Positions 41,220 through 51,049 of a DNA stretch of 64,000 nt are shown piece by piece. The position numbers were made by a program, and so were the translations under genes. Numbering within the stretch: position 1 is the first letter of the stretch; each line of letters starts with the position of its first letter. Source of the DNA: Chryseobacterium sp. OSA05B. GTDB taxonomy: Bacteria; Bacteroidota; Bacteroidia; Flavobacteriales; Weeksellaceae. The notes beneath the pieces are model-generated. The model was not told the DNA's origin, searched no databases, and saw nothing but the letters and a program-made list of their open reading frames with translations. Location: the NCBI RefSeq assembly GCF_019970065.1, contig NZ_JAHXYH010000001.1:1488001-1552000 (forward strand), in the 5' to 3' direction.

Positions 41220-44200
41220 ATGGCAGATAAAGGATTTATTATTGTAGAAGGCGCTACTGCGTACTGCAGCAGTTCCGTAGCCAATAACTCCAAAGGGACT
41301 GCCGTTCCGATGGAAGTAAAAAGCCAGAAAAAAAAACTCGGCAAAAACAAATATTTCGCCCAAAGCAAGCCTATAGCCACCTACCTTGATGATAAAGCAG
41401 AAAGCTTCGGCGGCGGTAACGGGTTCGGCAACTGTAAAGGCTCGGATGGGAAGCCTTATCCGTGCAAAGCAAAATGCAGCCTCAAGTATAAAGATTATTA
41501 TGAGAATGTAGAATTCAATAAAAGCATGAAAATACTGCTAGATGTTTCTACAGCTACCTGCCCGGGATATGGCGTTCCGGGAACTGTTTCCTTTGCCACC
41601 ACCGGACAGTCTAACAATGTTTCACAGATCGATGTAAAAGAAGCAGATGAATTCTCAGTAGCCAACACATCGCCGCAATGGCAAACAGCTGGTACTTCTT
41701 CTACGACAACATCCGTGAATTCCATTTCAATGACGCTTCCGCAATCTGCGGCTAAACCTACCGGAACTTATTATTATTTACAGCTCCCTAAAAATCCTCT
41801 GACTTCCTTTTTAAACCCTTTTTCGCCGGATAATATTACATTGAATGCTCAATTTAAAGGCGATGCTACAAAAATTATATGGGCGATTTTCAAAGGTGAA
41901 GACACCAAAGACAAAGTGAAAACGTTTATCGGTCTGGGAAGTGTTTTCAATCAGTCATTAAGCAAAACTTTTGACAGTCTTCCGGAAGGAAAATACAGAA
42001 TAGAAGCCTACGGAAAAAAAGCAGGCGATAAGAACTGTGCAATCATTATTGAAGTCGTAAAAGATTTTGTCAAAAAAATTGTAACTCCGGGAACTTCTAC
42101 CCTGGTCAATATTCCTATTCCCGTCTCTGTAGAATATAAACTGAGCACCAACGCTGATCAGTTGAAAATTCTGAACGGAACAAGTTTTCTGCCTTTCGCT
42201 CAGATCGCTCACTGGAGGATAAAACAAGGAACAACCGTATTGTATAACAGCCATTCAGGGACGGCTTCACCCCATCTTGTGGGCGTAGCAAGAGCCGGAG
42301 GACAAACGCTTCTTAGCTTTAAAAATGCGGGGAAATATACCATAGAAGCATTTACAGATCCCAATGATCCCAAACCGGAAACCATAGAAATAAAAATTGA
42401 AAATACATTAGGCGTAATGGGTGTCAGCGGAGAACCTGGATTACTTCGTTCCGGAGATGTGCTTAAAATCCAGGCTTCCAAATTCAATGTAGCTTATCTC
42501 CCTGCTGCGGGGAAAACGGTTCACTGGTACCTGAAAAAAGAAGGATCAGGAAGAATTACCGCATTCGAAAGCTCGCCTTCATTCAAAACTGCAATCATTA
42601 ATAAAAGAGCTGATGCGTTCCTCAGTCAGGATGCTCAACTTTCAAGCGGCGATTATCTGGGAAAATATACCGTTGAAGCTTATGCTAATCCTCTTGGAGC
42701 GGGAAAACAACCTGCTTTTACAGGATCAGATACTTTTCATTTTGAGATTATCCAAAATGTGATTGACAAATTTACTTTACCCGCCGGAAATATTCCCAAA
42801 GGCACTAAAGTAAAATATACAGCTACCGCAAGAATTGCAACTCTAGCCGGAAATGAAGCCATAAAAATAGAAGTTCCGCAGAATGTTACCGACAATGGTG
42901 ACGGAACTCTTACGTTCAATGAGCTGGGTGAATTTACCCTTTCCGCTTATTTAACCGGCGATCATACTGACAATAAAAAGATTGAAACCAAAATAAAAGT
43001 TTCACAACCCGCTATAAAAAGAGCACTCTGGGCCTATGGAACAGGTGTAAAACGTACAGAAACCGGGTTTGGGGAAGACACCTATGGCTTCGTGGAAATT
43101 GATGGCCTGCAGAATCAAACCCTGAAAGTAAAAATATGGGTTAAAGGCGAAGGCGACGATTTCTACAAGCAGAAAGAGAAATTTATGCTGGAAGAGAAAA
43201 GTGTAACCCTTAACAGTGAAGGCAAAGCTTCTTTCATAATCAACACCACTGAAGATTATAAGAAAAAACTTGATACTGCGATTCCTAAAACAGCAGAAAA
43301 CCCTACTCCAAAATACCGTCTCGTATTTACCATCGAACTTCAGGCAAGCACTTCAACCGACGTTGTACTGCCGGCCACTATTTCAATAGAAGGGACAAAG
43401 CCTGTGGTGATAGATGCTACCACAACGTATCTTGAAGTTCTGGACTCCAATGAAGAACTGGTCATTACATCAGAACAGAAAATTGTGTCTATCATGTTCT
43501 CCACTGAAAACGGAAAAGACATCCAGCGCGAACAGACTTTCTACGGAAAAACCCATAAAATCTGGGTACATACCGTGAATATGACCGAAGAAATTCTGAA
43601 AATAGATGTTTTCAAGGAAGTTCCCAAAGAAGGCCTTAACGAAAAAGACCACATTATCTACACCCACGAAAGCAAAGAGACCTATAAAGAAGAAAAAACA
43701 GGCAAAGACGGTCTGGTAGAAGTTTCTTTCACCGCAAAGGAAGAATGGAAAAACCCGCCAAAGAATTTCGATTATTATATTGCCCAGGTCTCAAGACAGC
43801 TGAAAGATCCGGCTGATCCCAATAAAAAAATCTGGAAAGCAGAAAAGCTTCAGGTAACCATCAATGACAGTCTTCCCGCTAATCTGGTACGTACGGAAGA
43901 CATGGAAAAACTTGGCATTAGAGCTAAAAAACAGGACGGAACTCCATTTACACAAGAGGAAATGCTCGAACTCCGAAAACAGTTTATATTTTATGAAGCC
44001 GGCTGCCTAAAGGTATCTCAAAAAGAGACTCCGGAGGCTATTGATAATGATGTGAAGCCGGTGGTGGTGGAAATGGCGGAGGTGAAAAGACAAGGAGAAA
44101 ACGGATGTCCCCGATGTAAAGCTGAAATCACAGTTGAGATTCTTAAAAAAGTATATAAGAATGCAAAAAATGAAGATTTACAGGAATTAGCATTATCTTT

Positions 44201-45458
44201 AAACAAATATAGAAATGTTTTTGAATTGAATACCTGTGCAAGAAAGGCCCACTTTTTTGCGCAATCTCTGCAAGAAGCTGGTACCAGTTTAAAAGGAGGA
44301 CTTCACGGAGAAAGTCTGGATTATCCTGCAGAAGAACTTCCAAAGCATTTCAAGAATTTTAGGGAAAACCCTGAATTAGGTAAACAAAGCCCACCAAATG
44401 ATTTGGCATACGAGTATGGGCGAAGTTCAAAAAACGGGTATACAGCCAACGAAAAGAAAATTGCCGAAATTGCATATGCGGGACGATTAGGCAATGAATC
44501 AGTAGAAGATACCTGGAACTTTAGAGGAAGAGGCTTACTTCAGATAACAGGAAAAGGAAACTATAAAAATGTTCAGGCAAAAATAGATTTAAAAGCTTCT
44601 GATTCTGGGGTGAAGATTTCAGAGGGAGTAGATCGGGATTATACTCCAAACGAAGCGGCAGTCACTGGTATGGCTGATTGGTATAAAGATTCAATGTATT
44701 TAAAAGCTGATAATACAGGTAAATCCGCTGATGATGTTGTAGTAGATTCTATTATTGATATTTTAAATAGTCTTACTCCTTCAAGGCCGCAGAGAAAAAT
44801 CTGGTATCGTGGAGGAAAACTGCAAAACTGGGAAGTAAAACCGAATGAATCTATGAAAGCTGTATTTCAGGTAGCAGATTGCAGTAAAGATTCTTCTCTC
44901 AACCTTACAGGTGATGCTCCTTGGTTTAAAGTGGCATGGAAAGAATATGAAAAGTATAAGGGATTAAAAGAAATAGACAGCCCTTTAAAAGAAAAAATAA
45001 CAGAATACTTCGATGTTTCTTCAGCTGCAGGATTAGGATATGATTACAGCAATCCGTGGTGTGGTGCGTTTCTGGCTTGGTGCTTTGATCAAACTCAGGA
45101 TTTCAAAAGAATAAATACACCGAAAAGTGCCGCTGCTTTTGGATGGAAGGCCACCGCATGGGATAATGGAGAAAATTGCGAAGCTTTTGTTGGAGCTTTG
45201 ATTGTTTTTGATTTTTCACATGTTGCTTTAATTGCCGGTGAAAATATGGATGGAACAAGATATGTTTATTTAGGTGGTAATCAAGGAAATGGAGAGTCAA
45301 CAGCTGGCCATCAAAAGATCATCTTAGGATCTGTCGATAAAAAAAGCAGTTCAATTATAGCGATTACTAAACCTAAAAAATATACTATTTCAGAAGACGA
45401 TAAAAAACTTCCGAAATACGACATCAGTGCAGAGAATTCGAAGGAGAGTTCCAGATAA
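41220..45458 (+). CDS. PAAR-like T6SS effector with GH19-type and CHAP-like lytic domains
   Basis: This is a 1412-residue multidomain protein. Residues 1-140 form a DUF4280/PAAR-like spike tip rich in Cys and Gly (VEGATAYCSSSVANNSKGTA; FGNCKGSDGKPYPCKAKC). About 180-900 is a series of Ig-like modules, each ending in a phrase such as GKYRIEAYG, GKYTIEAFTD or GKYTVEAYA. About 960-1235 is a GH19 lysozyme/chitinase-like domain: CARKAHFFAQSLQEAGTSLK, with Glu1019 as candidate acid, and WNFRGRGLLQITGKGNY. The C-terminus (about 1235-1400) is a TIGR02594/CHAP-like Cys/His domain with Cys1281 in NPWCGAFLAWC and His1334 in DFSHVALIAGE. It should cut both glycan and peptide of peptidoglycan. The part after about 44100 is more AT-rich. 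Confidence 0.85.
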   Translation: MADKGFIIVEGATAYCSSSVANNSKGTAVPMEVKSQKKKLGKNKYFAQSKPIATYLDDKAESFGGGNGFGNCKGSDGKPYPCKAKCSLKYKDYYENVEFNKSMKILLDVSTATCPGYGVPGTVSFATTGQSNNVSQIDVKEADEFSVANTSPQWQTAGTSSTTTSVNSISMTLPQSAAKPTGTYYYLQLPKNPLTSFLNPFSPDNITLNAQFKGDATKIIWAIFKGEDTKDKVKTFIGLGSVFNQSLSKTFDSLPEGKYRIEAYGKKAGDKNCAIIIEVVKDFVKKIVTPGTSTLVNIPIPVSVEYKLSTNADQLKILNGTSFLPFAQIAHWRIKQGTTVLYNSHSGTASPHLVGVARAGGQTLLSFKNAGKYTIEAFTDPNDPKPETIEIKIENTLGVMGVSGEPGLLRSGDVLKIQASKFNVAYLPAAGKTVHWYLKKEGSGRITAFESSPSFKTAIINKRADAFLSQDAQLSSGDYLGKYTVEAYANPLGAGKQPAFTGSDTFHFEIIQNVIDKFTLPAGNIPKGTKVKYTATARIATLAGNEAIKIEVPQNVTDNGDGTLTFNELGEFTLSAYLTGDHTDNKKIETKIKVSQPAIKRALWAYGTGVKRTETGFGEDTYGFVEIDGLQNQTLKVKIWVKGEGDDFYKQKEKFMLEEKSVTLNSEGKASFIINTTEDYKKKLDTAIPKTAENPTPKYRLVFTIELQASTSTDVVLPATISIEGTKPVVIDATTTYLEVLDSNEELVITSEQKIVSIMFSTENGKDIQREQTFYGKTHKIWVHTVNMTEEILKIDVFKEVPKEGLNEKDHIIYTHESKETYKEEKTGKDGLVEVSFTAKEEWKNPPKNFDYYIAQVSRQLKDPADPNKKIWKAEKLQVTINDSLPANLVRTEDMEKLGIRAKKQDGTPFTQEEMLELRKQFIFYEAGCLKVSQKETPEAIDNDVKPVVVEMAEVKRQGENGCPRCKAEITVEILKKVYKNAKNEDLQELALSLNKYRNVFELNTCARKAHFFAQSLQEAGTSLKGGLHGESLDYPAEELPKHFKNFRENPELGKQSPPNDLAYEYGRSSKNGYTANEKKIAEIAYAGRLGNESVEDTWNFRGRGLLQITGKGNYKNVQAKIDLKASDSGVKISEGVDRDYTPNEAAVTGMADWYKDSMYLKADNTGKSADDVVVDSIIDILNSLTPSRPQRKIWYRGGKLQNWEVKPNESMKAVFQVADCSKDSSLNLTGDAPWFKVAWKEYEKYKGLKEIDSPLKEKITEYFDVSSAAGLGYDYSNPWCGAFLAWCFDQTQDFKRINTPKSAAAFGWKATAWDNGENCEAFVGALIVFDFSHVALIAGENMDGTRYVYLGGNQGNGESTAGHQKIILGSVDKKSSSIIAITKPKKYTISEDDKKLPKYDISAENSKESSR

Positions 45459-45471
45459 AAAAAGATAACTT

Positions 45472-46716
45472 ATGAGTGTAAAAACTAAAATCAAGCTTGC
45501 TTCTTTTTTTTTGATAATCATCAGCAATTTGAGTTGCCAGGAAAAAAAGCATATAACTGAGAATCATCAAAAAACAATAGGTATGAGTGACAATGTAATT
45601 CAAGCAGTTTTAAAAAAACAACTGGAAGAGGGTGCAACTATCTCTATTGATCAAGCAGGAGCAGAACTTCCAAAAACTCCTTTCACATTAGAAGAACTGA
45701 ATGCATCAGCACAGACTGTAGATGATATTTTAAAATCTAATGGATTTCAGGAATTAAAAGAAGAAGATTTCAATAAAAAAATTAAGAATATATTCGGAAG
45801 AATAATAGATACCAAATCTGATACTAAGTTTTTATATTTAAATTTTTTGGATCAATGTGACAGAGAGTTTGTCATGTATAAAAACAACGGTGTAGATTAT
45901 GCCGGCCTTTATATTGATAAGCCTCGAAAAATCATCACAGAATTTTATTATCTCCCCGAAATTCTGGACTATCAAAAAGAATTTTCTGCCTTGAATGAAA
46001 TTGAGACAAAAAAAATAATCCGCCATTCAAGTAATCAAAATATGGAAATCGAAATCCCACATTGGAAAGATGTTCCGGATCTTAAAGAGCAACGAAAAAA
46101 AAATAATCAGACTATAATCGCCCGAAATATGTATTTATTAAATGATAATAAAACATATATCACTTGGCTTACTGCTCATGATAAAAAATTTATAAAAATG
46201 TTAGTGAAAAATTTTGGTTATGATCAAGAACCAAAATTTAATGAGATGCTTATTAATGATTATATTTCAGCCAATGATCAATCTAAAATAGGAGAACTTA
46301 TTTTTTCAAAAAATTGCAAAAAAGAACTGGAAATTCATGAAGGTATTCTAAAAAGCATTGTTTCCATTTATAAAACGAACTCTAATCCAAAAGACTTGTA
46401 CGGATTATTAGAATTTTGCAGGAAGCTGCTTAAGAGTGAAGAATTCAATGATTATTCGGAGAAGGAAAAGGTTAAAATGATCGCCTATATAGCCAACACA
46501 TACGATATTTTATTTAAACAAAACCATAGAATTCAAAATGGCTGGGACTCGAGATGGAATATTCTTGGTGAGTGTTTCGAAGGAAGCTCACAACATACAA
46601 TAAAATGGTCACAACTAAAAGATGAAATGGTTAAAAACAACTATTATAATCTTCCGAATCTAAAAGACTTGATCAGCTATGCAGAAGGTTTTGACAGTGT
46701 TGGCGCACCTGATTAA
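45472..46716 (+). CDS. Hypothetical lipoprotein, candidate immunity protein
   Basis: This 414-residue predicted lipoprotein starts MSVKTKIKLASFFLIIISNL followed by a lipobox Cys (SCQEKK). The mature protein is Lys/Asn-rich and mostly helical, with no recognised family. It starts 13 bases after the dual-lysin effector gene. Immunity proteins against periplasmic peptidoglycan-degrading effectors are often lipoproteins encoded next to the effector, so this is the best candidate. At 414 residues it is large for an immunity protein, and the role is inferred from position. Confidence 0.6.
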   Translation: MSVKTKIKLASFFLIIISNLSCQEKKHITENHQKTIGMSDNVIQAVLKKQLEEGATISIDQAGAELPKTPFTLEELNASAQTVDDILKSNGFQELKEEDFNKKIKNIFGRIIDTKSDTKFLYLNFLDQCDREFVMYKNNGVDYAGLYIDKPRKIITEFYYLPEILDYQKEFSALNEIETKKIIRHSSNQNMEIEIPHWKDVPDLKEQRKKNNQTIIARNMYLLNDNKTYITWLTAHDKKFIKMLVKNFGYDQEPKFNEMLINDYISANDQSKIGELIFSKNCKKELEIHEGILKSIVSIYKTNSNPKDLYGLLEFCRKLLKSEEFNDYSEKEKVKMIAYIANTYDILFKQNHRIQNGWDSRWNILGECFEGSSQHTIKWSQLKDEMVKNNYYNLPNLKDLISYAEGFDSVGAPD

Positions 46717-46839
46717 TGCAACATATTAAGGCATAATCAAAACGGTTGTGCTTTATTTATAAAGCGACACATAAAGATGAAAACTATTTTTCTCATACCA
46801 TCTTCAGAATTAAAAAATTATATACCGGTCAATTTCAGA

Positions 46840-47682
46840 ATGGTTAAAGCATTCTGCATGTTTACTTTTTTCTTATTGGGTCCCAGCTTCTTATTTTCAC
46901 AAGAGCTGGATCAGGTCATAGTAAAGCAAAATCTGCTCTTTCGAAATCCTCTTACCACAAAGGATTATGGATTACATGGAAATGTAAAAAAATTGGAGAA
47001 AAGAACTTCTTTTGCAGACCCAAAAATAAGCACAGTATATGAAACACTCTTCTTTTCCGGCACAGGCCTGCTTACGAAGAAAGCATATTACAGCGAAGGA
47101 GAAAAGGAGCCCAATCTAATATATTATTATCATTACAATAATAACAGGCTTGACAGCATAACTAACACTCACCACATAGAAAAGGAAGTTTTTAATTATG
47201 ATGACCGTAACCGTCTTATTAAAAAAATTACCTACGGAAAATACGACGAAACCAAAGATGAAATAGATGAAGCAGAATCTTTTCACTATAATTCTGAAAA
47301 TTATATCATTAAATCGGTAAAAGATTCTGCAAACCTTGTTATGGAATCTAAATACAACAAAAAAAAACAGATCATACAGATCAAAAGTTACTATACCAAT
47401 AATCCTGAAAATATGGCTGTGACAGAATATCAATTCCAAACGTTATATGATAAGCCCGATGTTGTGATCACTAAAAGAAATGAAAAAACTCAAAATACCA
47501 CTATCTACAAATGTGACATAAAAGGAAACCATATCGAAACAATAACCATCTCTCAGAATAAAACGGCAAATAAAATACAAAATAGTATGATCTATGATCA
47601 ACACTCTAACATCACATCCAATATCATCTCTGATAAGGGTAATAAAATAAGTGAAACAGTGCAGAAAATAGAATACTATTAA
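46840..47682 (+). CDS. Secreted YD-repeat-like hypothetical protein
   Basis: This 280-residue protein has a signal peptide MVKAFCMFTFFLLGPSFLFS ending near SQEL; the frame extends to an ATG at 46777, which would add 21 residues before the signal, so the start at 46840 is preferred. The mature part repeats phrases like YYYHYNNNRLDSITN, FNYDDRNRLIKKITYG and YDQHSNITSNIISD, reminiscent of YD/RHS-type repeats. It is the last AT-rich gene of the island. A role as secondary immunity or surface protein is possible; nothing shows which. Confidence 0.6.
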   Translation: MVKAFCMFTFFLLGPSFLFSQELDQVIVKQNLLFRNPLTTKDYGLHGNVKKLEKRTSFADPKISTVYETLFFSGTGLLTKKAYYSEGEKEPNLIYYYHYNNNRLDSITNTHHIEKEVFNYDDRNRLIKKITYGKYDETKDEIDEAESFHYNSENYIIKSVKDSANLVMESKYNKKKQIIQIKSYYTNNPENMAVTEYQFQTLYDKPDVVITKRNEKTQNTTIYKCDIKGNHIETITISQNKTANKIQNSMIYDQHSNITSNIISDKGNKISETVQKIEYY

Positions 47683-47854
47683 TATTCTGTCATTAGCAGG
47701 AATTGTATGGAAAAAACAATCTAAAAAATTAATACTGGCATTCCGGAAAGATATAAAACCTGCCTTGTCTGATTTGTGAAAGGAATTTTTTCTAAAACAG
47801 CTTAATCCAGCCCTAAAATACACTTTAATTACTGGCGTGTACCGTATTACGTTT

Positions 47855-47889
47855 TTGTTCATGCATCTCATTAATAATGCTTAAATTTG
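47855..47889 (+). promoter_or_regulatory. Candidate rocD promoter
   Basis: TTG at 47855-47857 and TAAATTTG at 47882-47889 resemble the -33/-7 elements, with a 24-base spacer one longer than usual. The rocD start lies 17 bases downstream of the -7 box. Confidence 0.5.
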
Positions 47890-47905
47890 TCGAAAACCAA
47901 AACAT

Positions 47906-49153
47906 ATGTCAACAGCAGCAACAGCAAAAAACTCACAGTATTTTATTGACCTTGAAGACAAACATGGAGCGCATAACTATCACCCTCTTCCAGTGGTTCT
48001 TGACCGCGGAGAAGGCGTTTTTGTATGGGATGTGGAAGGTAAAAAATATTATGATTTTCTTTCAGCATATTCTGCTGTGAACCAAGGACATTCTCACCCG
48101 AAAATTGTAGCTGCTTTAGTAGAACAGGCTCAGAAACTGGCCCTGACTTCAAGAGCATTTTACAATTCAAATTTAGGAGAGTACGAGCAGAAGATCACTT
48201 CTCTTTTCGGATTCGATAAGGTTCTTCCTATGAATTCCGGAGCTGAAGCCGTAGAAACTGCCGTAAAATTAGCCAGAAAATGGAGCTACGAAGTAAAAGG
48301 TATTGCAGAAAACGCAGCCAAGATCATCGTTTGCGAAAATAATTTCCACGGAAGAACCACCACTATTGTTTCATTCTCCAATGATCCGGATGCCAATCAG
48401 AACTATGGCCCTTTCACACCCGGATTTATTAAGATTCCATATAATGATACTGCAGCATTAGAAGAAGTATTAAACAGAGAAGCAGGAAATATCGCCGCAT
48501 TTTTAGTGGAGCCTATTCAGGGTGAAGCCGGTGTGTATGTTCCGGACGAAGGTTTCCTGAAAAATGCTTCTGAGCTGTGTAAAAAACATAATGTACTGTT
48601 CATTGCTGACGAAGTTCAGACCGGTATTGCAAGAACAGGACAACTGATCGCTTGCCACCACGAAAATGTACAGCCTGATATTCTGATCTTAGGGAAAGCC
48701 CTTTCCGGAGGAATGTACCCTGTATCGGCAGTATTGGCAAATGATACGATCATGAATGTGATCAAGCCGGGACAGCACGGTTCTACATTCGGAGGAAACC
48801 CTATCGCATGTGCTGTGGCAGTAGCCGCTTTAGATGTGGTTGCCGACGAAAAACTGTCAGAAAGAGCAGAGCAACTGGGTCAGCTTTTCCGATCTGAGAT
48901 CAAAAAAATCATTGAAAGAAACAGTCTTATTACCAAAGTGAGAGGAAAAGGCCTTTTAAATGCGATTCTGATCAACGATACTCCGGATAGCTCTACAGCA
49001 TGGAATCTATGCTTACAGTTAAAAGAAAACGGTCTTCTGGCAAAACCTACCCATGGAAACATCATCAGGTTGGCACCACCTTTGGTGATTACAGAAGAGC
49101 AGCTTTTAGACTGCGTCAGAATTATTGAAAAAACTATCACAGAATTTCGTTAA
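47906..49153 (+). CDS. rocD: Ornithine aminotransferase
   Basis: This 415-residue class III PLP aminotransferase converts ornithine and 2-oxoglutarate to glutamate semialdehyde and glutamate. Motifs are [20 protein letters not shown] (about 108-127) and [37 protein letters not shown] and [12 protein letters not shown] follow, and the PLP lysine is in [13 protein letters not shown] at about 263. The N-terminal [19 protein letters not shown] is typical of ornithine enzymes rather than acetylornithine ones. Its stop overlaps the next gene's start by one base (TAATG). Confidence 0.94.
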   Translation: MSTAATAKNSQYFIDLEDKHGAHNYHPLPVVLDRGEGVFVWDVEGKKYYDFLSAYSAVNQGHSHPKIVAALVEQAQKLALTSRAFYNSNLGEYEQKITSLFGFDKVLPMNSGAEAVETAVKLARKWSYEVKGIAENAAKIIVCENNFHGRTTTIVSFSNDPDANQNYGPFTPGFIKIPYNDTAALEEVLNREAGNIAAFLVEPIQGEAGVYVPDEGFLKNASELCKKHNVLFIADEVQTGIARTGQLIACHHENVQPDILILGKALSGGMYPVSAVLANDTIMNVIKPGQHGSTFGGNPIACAVAVAALDVVADEKLSERAEQLGQLFRSEIKKIIERNSLITKVRGKGLLNAILINDTPDSSTAWNLCLQLKENGLLAKPTHGNIIRLAPPLVITEEQLLDCVRIIEKTITEFR

Positions 49154-49908
49154 TGAAGTTATCCGTCTGTTATATTGTTCTAAATGGAGAAAGAATCATC
49201 GAGCAAAGTATCAGTAGCATCTACGAGATAGCTGATGAGATTATTGTTGTTGATTCTTTTTCCACAGACAAGACCGAAGAAATCTGTACCGGGTTTCCGA
49301 AAGTAAAATTTATCAGAAAAAAATTTCTCGGCTTCGGCTGTCAGAAAAACTATACCCTGTCTGAAGCTTCAGGAGAATGGATTCTGTTCCTGGATTCCGA
49401 CGAAGTTCCGGACGAAACAGCTGTTAATGCTATTAAGGAAATTTTAAAAAGCTCCAATCCTCCTTATAAAGTCTATGAGATCCACTTCAACAATATTCTG
49501 CTGAAGAAAACCATTAAATATGGTGGTTGGGGTAATGTTTGGAGAGAAAGATTTTTCAAAAAAGGTCACGGAAAATATACGGATGATCTGGTGCATGAAT
49601 GTTTTGTCACTCAGGATAAAAAAGGAAAACTGCCCGGAAATATCAACCATTACACCTATAAAAGTATTGCCCATCATATTGAGAAAATCAATAATTACAC
49701 ACAGCTGATGGCAGAGAAAAAAGTCTTGAACGGAAAGTCAGTATCTCTTTTTAAGATCATCTTTTCTCCCTTTTATGATTTTACGAAAACCTATTTTTTA
49801 AAACTGGGTTTTCTGGATGGGGTTGCCGGATTTTACATCTCTATTACCGGGGCGTTTTATACGTTCCTGAAATATATAAAGATCAACGAAATCTACAAGT
49901 TCAAATAA
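49153..49908 (+). CDS. Glycosyltransferase family 2 (LPS core type)
   Basis: This 251-residue GT-A enzyme of the WaaE/KdtX-like family begins LSVCYIVLNGERIIEQSISS. The metal motif is WILFLDSDEVPDE at about 76-88, and the family phrase WGNVWRERFFKKGHGKY is at about 126-142. HHIEKINNYTQLMAEK follows, with a hydrophobic C-terminus. Relatives add sugars to the lipopolysaccharide core. It overlaps rocD by one base, so it is co-transcribed despite the unrelated function, and it is followed by a terminator. Confidence 0.9.
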   Translation: MKLSVCYIVLNGERIIEQSISSIYEIADEIIVVDSFSTDKTEEICTGFPKVKFIRKKFLGFGCQKNYTLSEASGEWILFLDSDEVPDETAVNAIKEILKSSNPPYKVYEIHFNNILLKKTIKYGGWGNVWRERFFKKGHGKYTDDLVHECFVTQDKKGKLPGNINHYTYKSIAHHIEKINNYTQLMAEKKVLNGKSVSLFKIIFSPFYDFTKTYFLKLGFLDGVAGFYISITGAFYTFLKYIKINEIYKFK

Positions 49909-49928
49909 TATCCTTTTAATTAAAATAA

Positions 49929-49970
49929 AAAACAGCCGGCTGCAATTGATAAGCAGCCGGCTGTTTCTTT
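49929..49970 (+). terminator. Terminator after the rocD unit
   Basis: A perfect 14-base GC-rich stem, AAACAGCCGGCTGC and GCAGCCGGCTGTTT, around a nine-base loop. Confidence 0.93.
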
Positions 49971-50305
49971 ATTCCACTGTATTCTGTACAGTTTTAAAAA
50001 CGCAACCGGTTATACATAGTCGGATGCCCTCTGTTGATCCTTTACTGCCTTTATTCAGTCCTGATTCTTTTTAAATTTGGTTCAGCCAGTCAGCGTTTTA
50101 AAGTTAATTTTAATGTATTTTTAAGCTCACGCATCTAATAATTAATTAAATTTGAAAATTGTAACAGATGTCTGTTTATGTAGACTCATTACTATTTAAG
50201 GAATAAGTTAGTCAGTAAATAAAAACAATAGAATTATATGGATCGCAGGTAATTTTTATAGGTATAAATTCCATAAAACATGCGATTTTCAAAATTCATA
50301 TAACC
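49971..50305. other. Gene-free gap with a candidate -7 element
   Basis: These 335 bases hold no credible gene. TAAATTTG at 50147-50154 matches the -7 consensus without a good -33 partner and would give the deacetylase gene a leader of about 145 bases. Nothing else was recognised. Confidence 0.4.
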
Positions 50306-51049
50306 ATGCTCAGATTTGTTAAAAGGACACTTGGATTTTCAAAAGAAGAAAGTGTCCGCATCCTTATGTATCATAAAGTTCTTCCGGAAAAAGAAATTTC
50401 CGGAAAAGATTGCCTGACCGTATCGGCAGAAAATCTGGAAGAACAATTCCAATACATTAAAAATCATTACAATACCCTGTTCTTTAATGATCTTAGCACT
50501 AGCAGCCAGCTGAAACATAAACTTATCCTCACTTTTGATGATGGCTACCTCAACAACCTTCAGTATCTGGTTCCTTTATTGGAAAAATACAGGTTGAAAG
50601 CGACCATTTTCATTCCCACAGGGCTTATTCATAAAGATCTGACGGACAAAAAGCGTGAAATGATGACGTTTGACGAGATCAGGTCACTCAATCCTGAATA
50701 CGTAGAGATTGCACTGCACAGTCATGCCCACAGGAATTACTCACAAATCTCTCTGCAGGAAGCCGCTGATGACCTTAACGAAAACATCCGGACTCTGGAG
50801 GAGAAAAAAATTCCTTTTACCAAGGTACTCGCCTATCCTTATGGTAAGTTTCCTAAAAAGGGCGAACAAAAAAAGGCATTCTTTTCCATCCTTGAAAAAG
50901 CCGGTATTACCTCAGCAGTTCGTATTGGAAACAATATTGCCTATTTTCCTTGGAAGAATAAATTTGAGATCAAAAGAATCGATATCAAAGGGGGTGACAG
51001 CTTCGAAATTTTTAAATGGAAATTGAGACTGGGAAAAATCAAGCTTTAA
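50306..51049 (+). CDS. Polysaccharide deacetylase
   Basis: This 247-residue carbohydrate esterase 4 type protein has the catalytic/metal motif LTFDDGYLNN with Asp78-Asp79 and the metal His pair in EIALHSHAHRNYSQ. The region FTKVLAYPYGKFPKKG matches motif 3. No signal peptide or membrane anchor is evident, suggesting action on lipid-linked or cytoplasmic glycan. Its 3' end overlaps the convergent glycosyltransferase gene by four bases. It belongs to the surface-polysaccharide cluster. Confidence 0.9.
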   Translation: MLRFVKRTLGFSKEESVRILMYHKVLPEKEISGKDCLTVSAENLEEQFQYIKNHYNTLFFNDLSTSSQLKHKLILTFDDGYLNNLQYLVPLLEKYRLKATIFIPTGLIHKDLTDKKREMMTFDEIRSLNPEYVEIALHSHAHRNYSQISLQEAADDLNENIRTLEEKKIPFTKVLAYPYGKFPKKGEQKKAFFSILEKAGITSAVRIGNNIAYFPWKNKFEIKRIDIKGGDSFEIFKWKLRLGKIKL

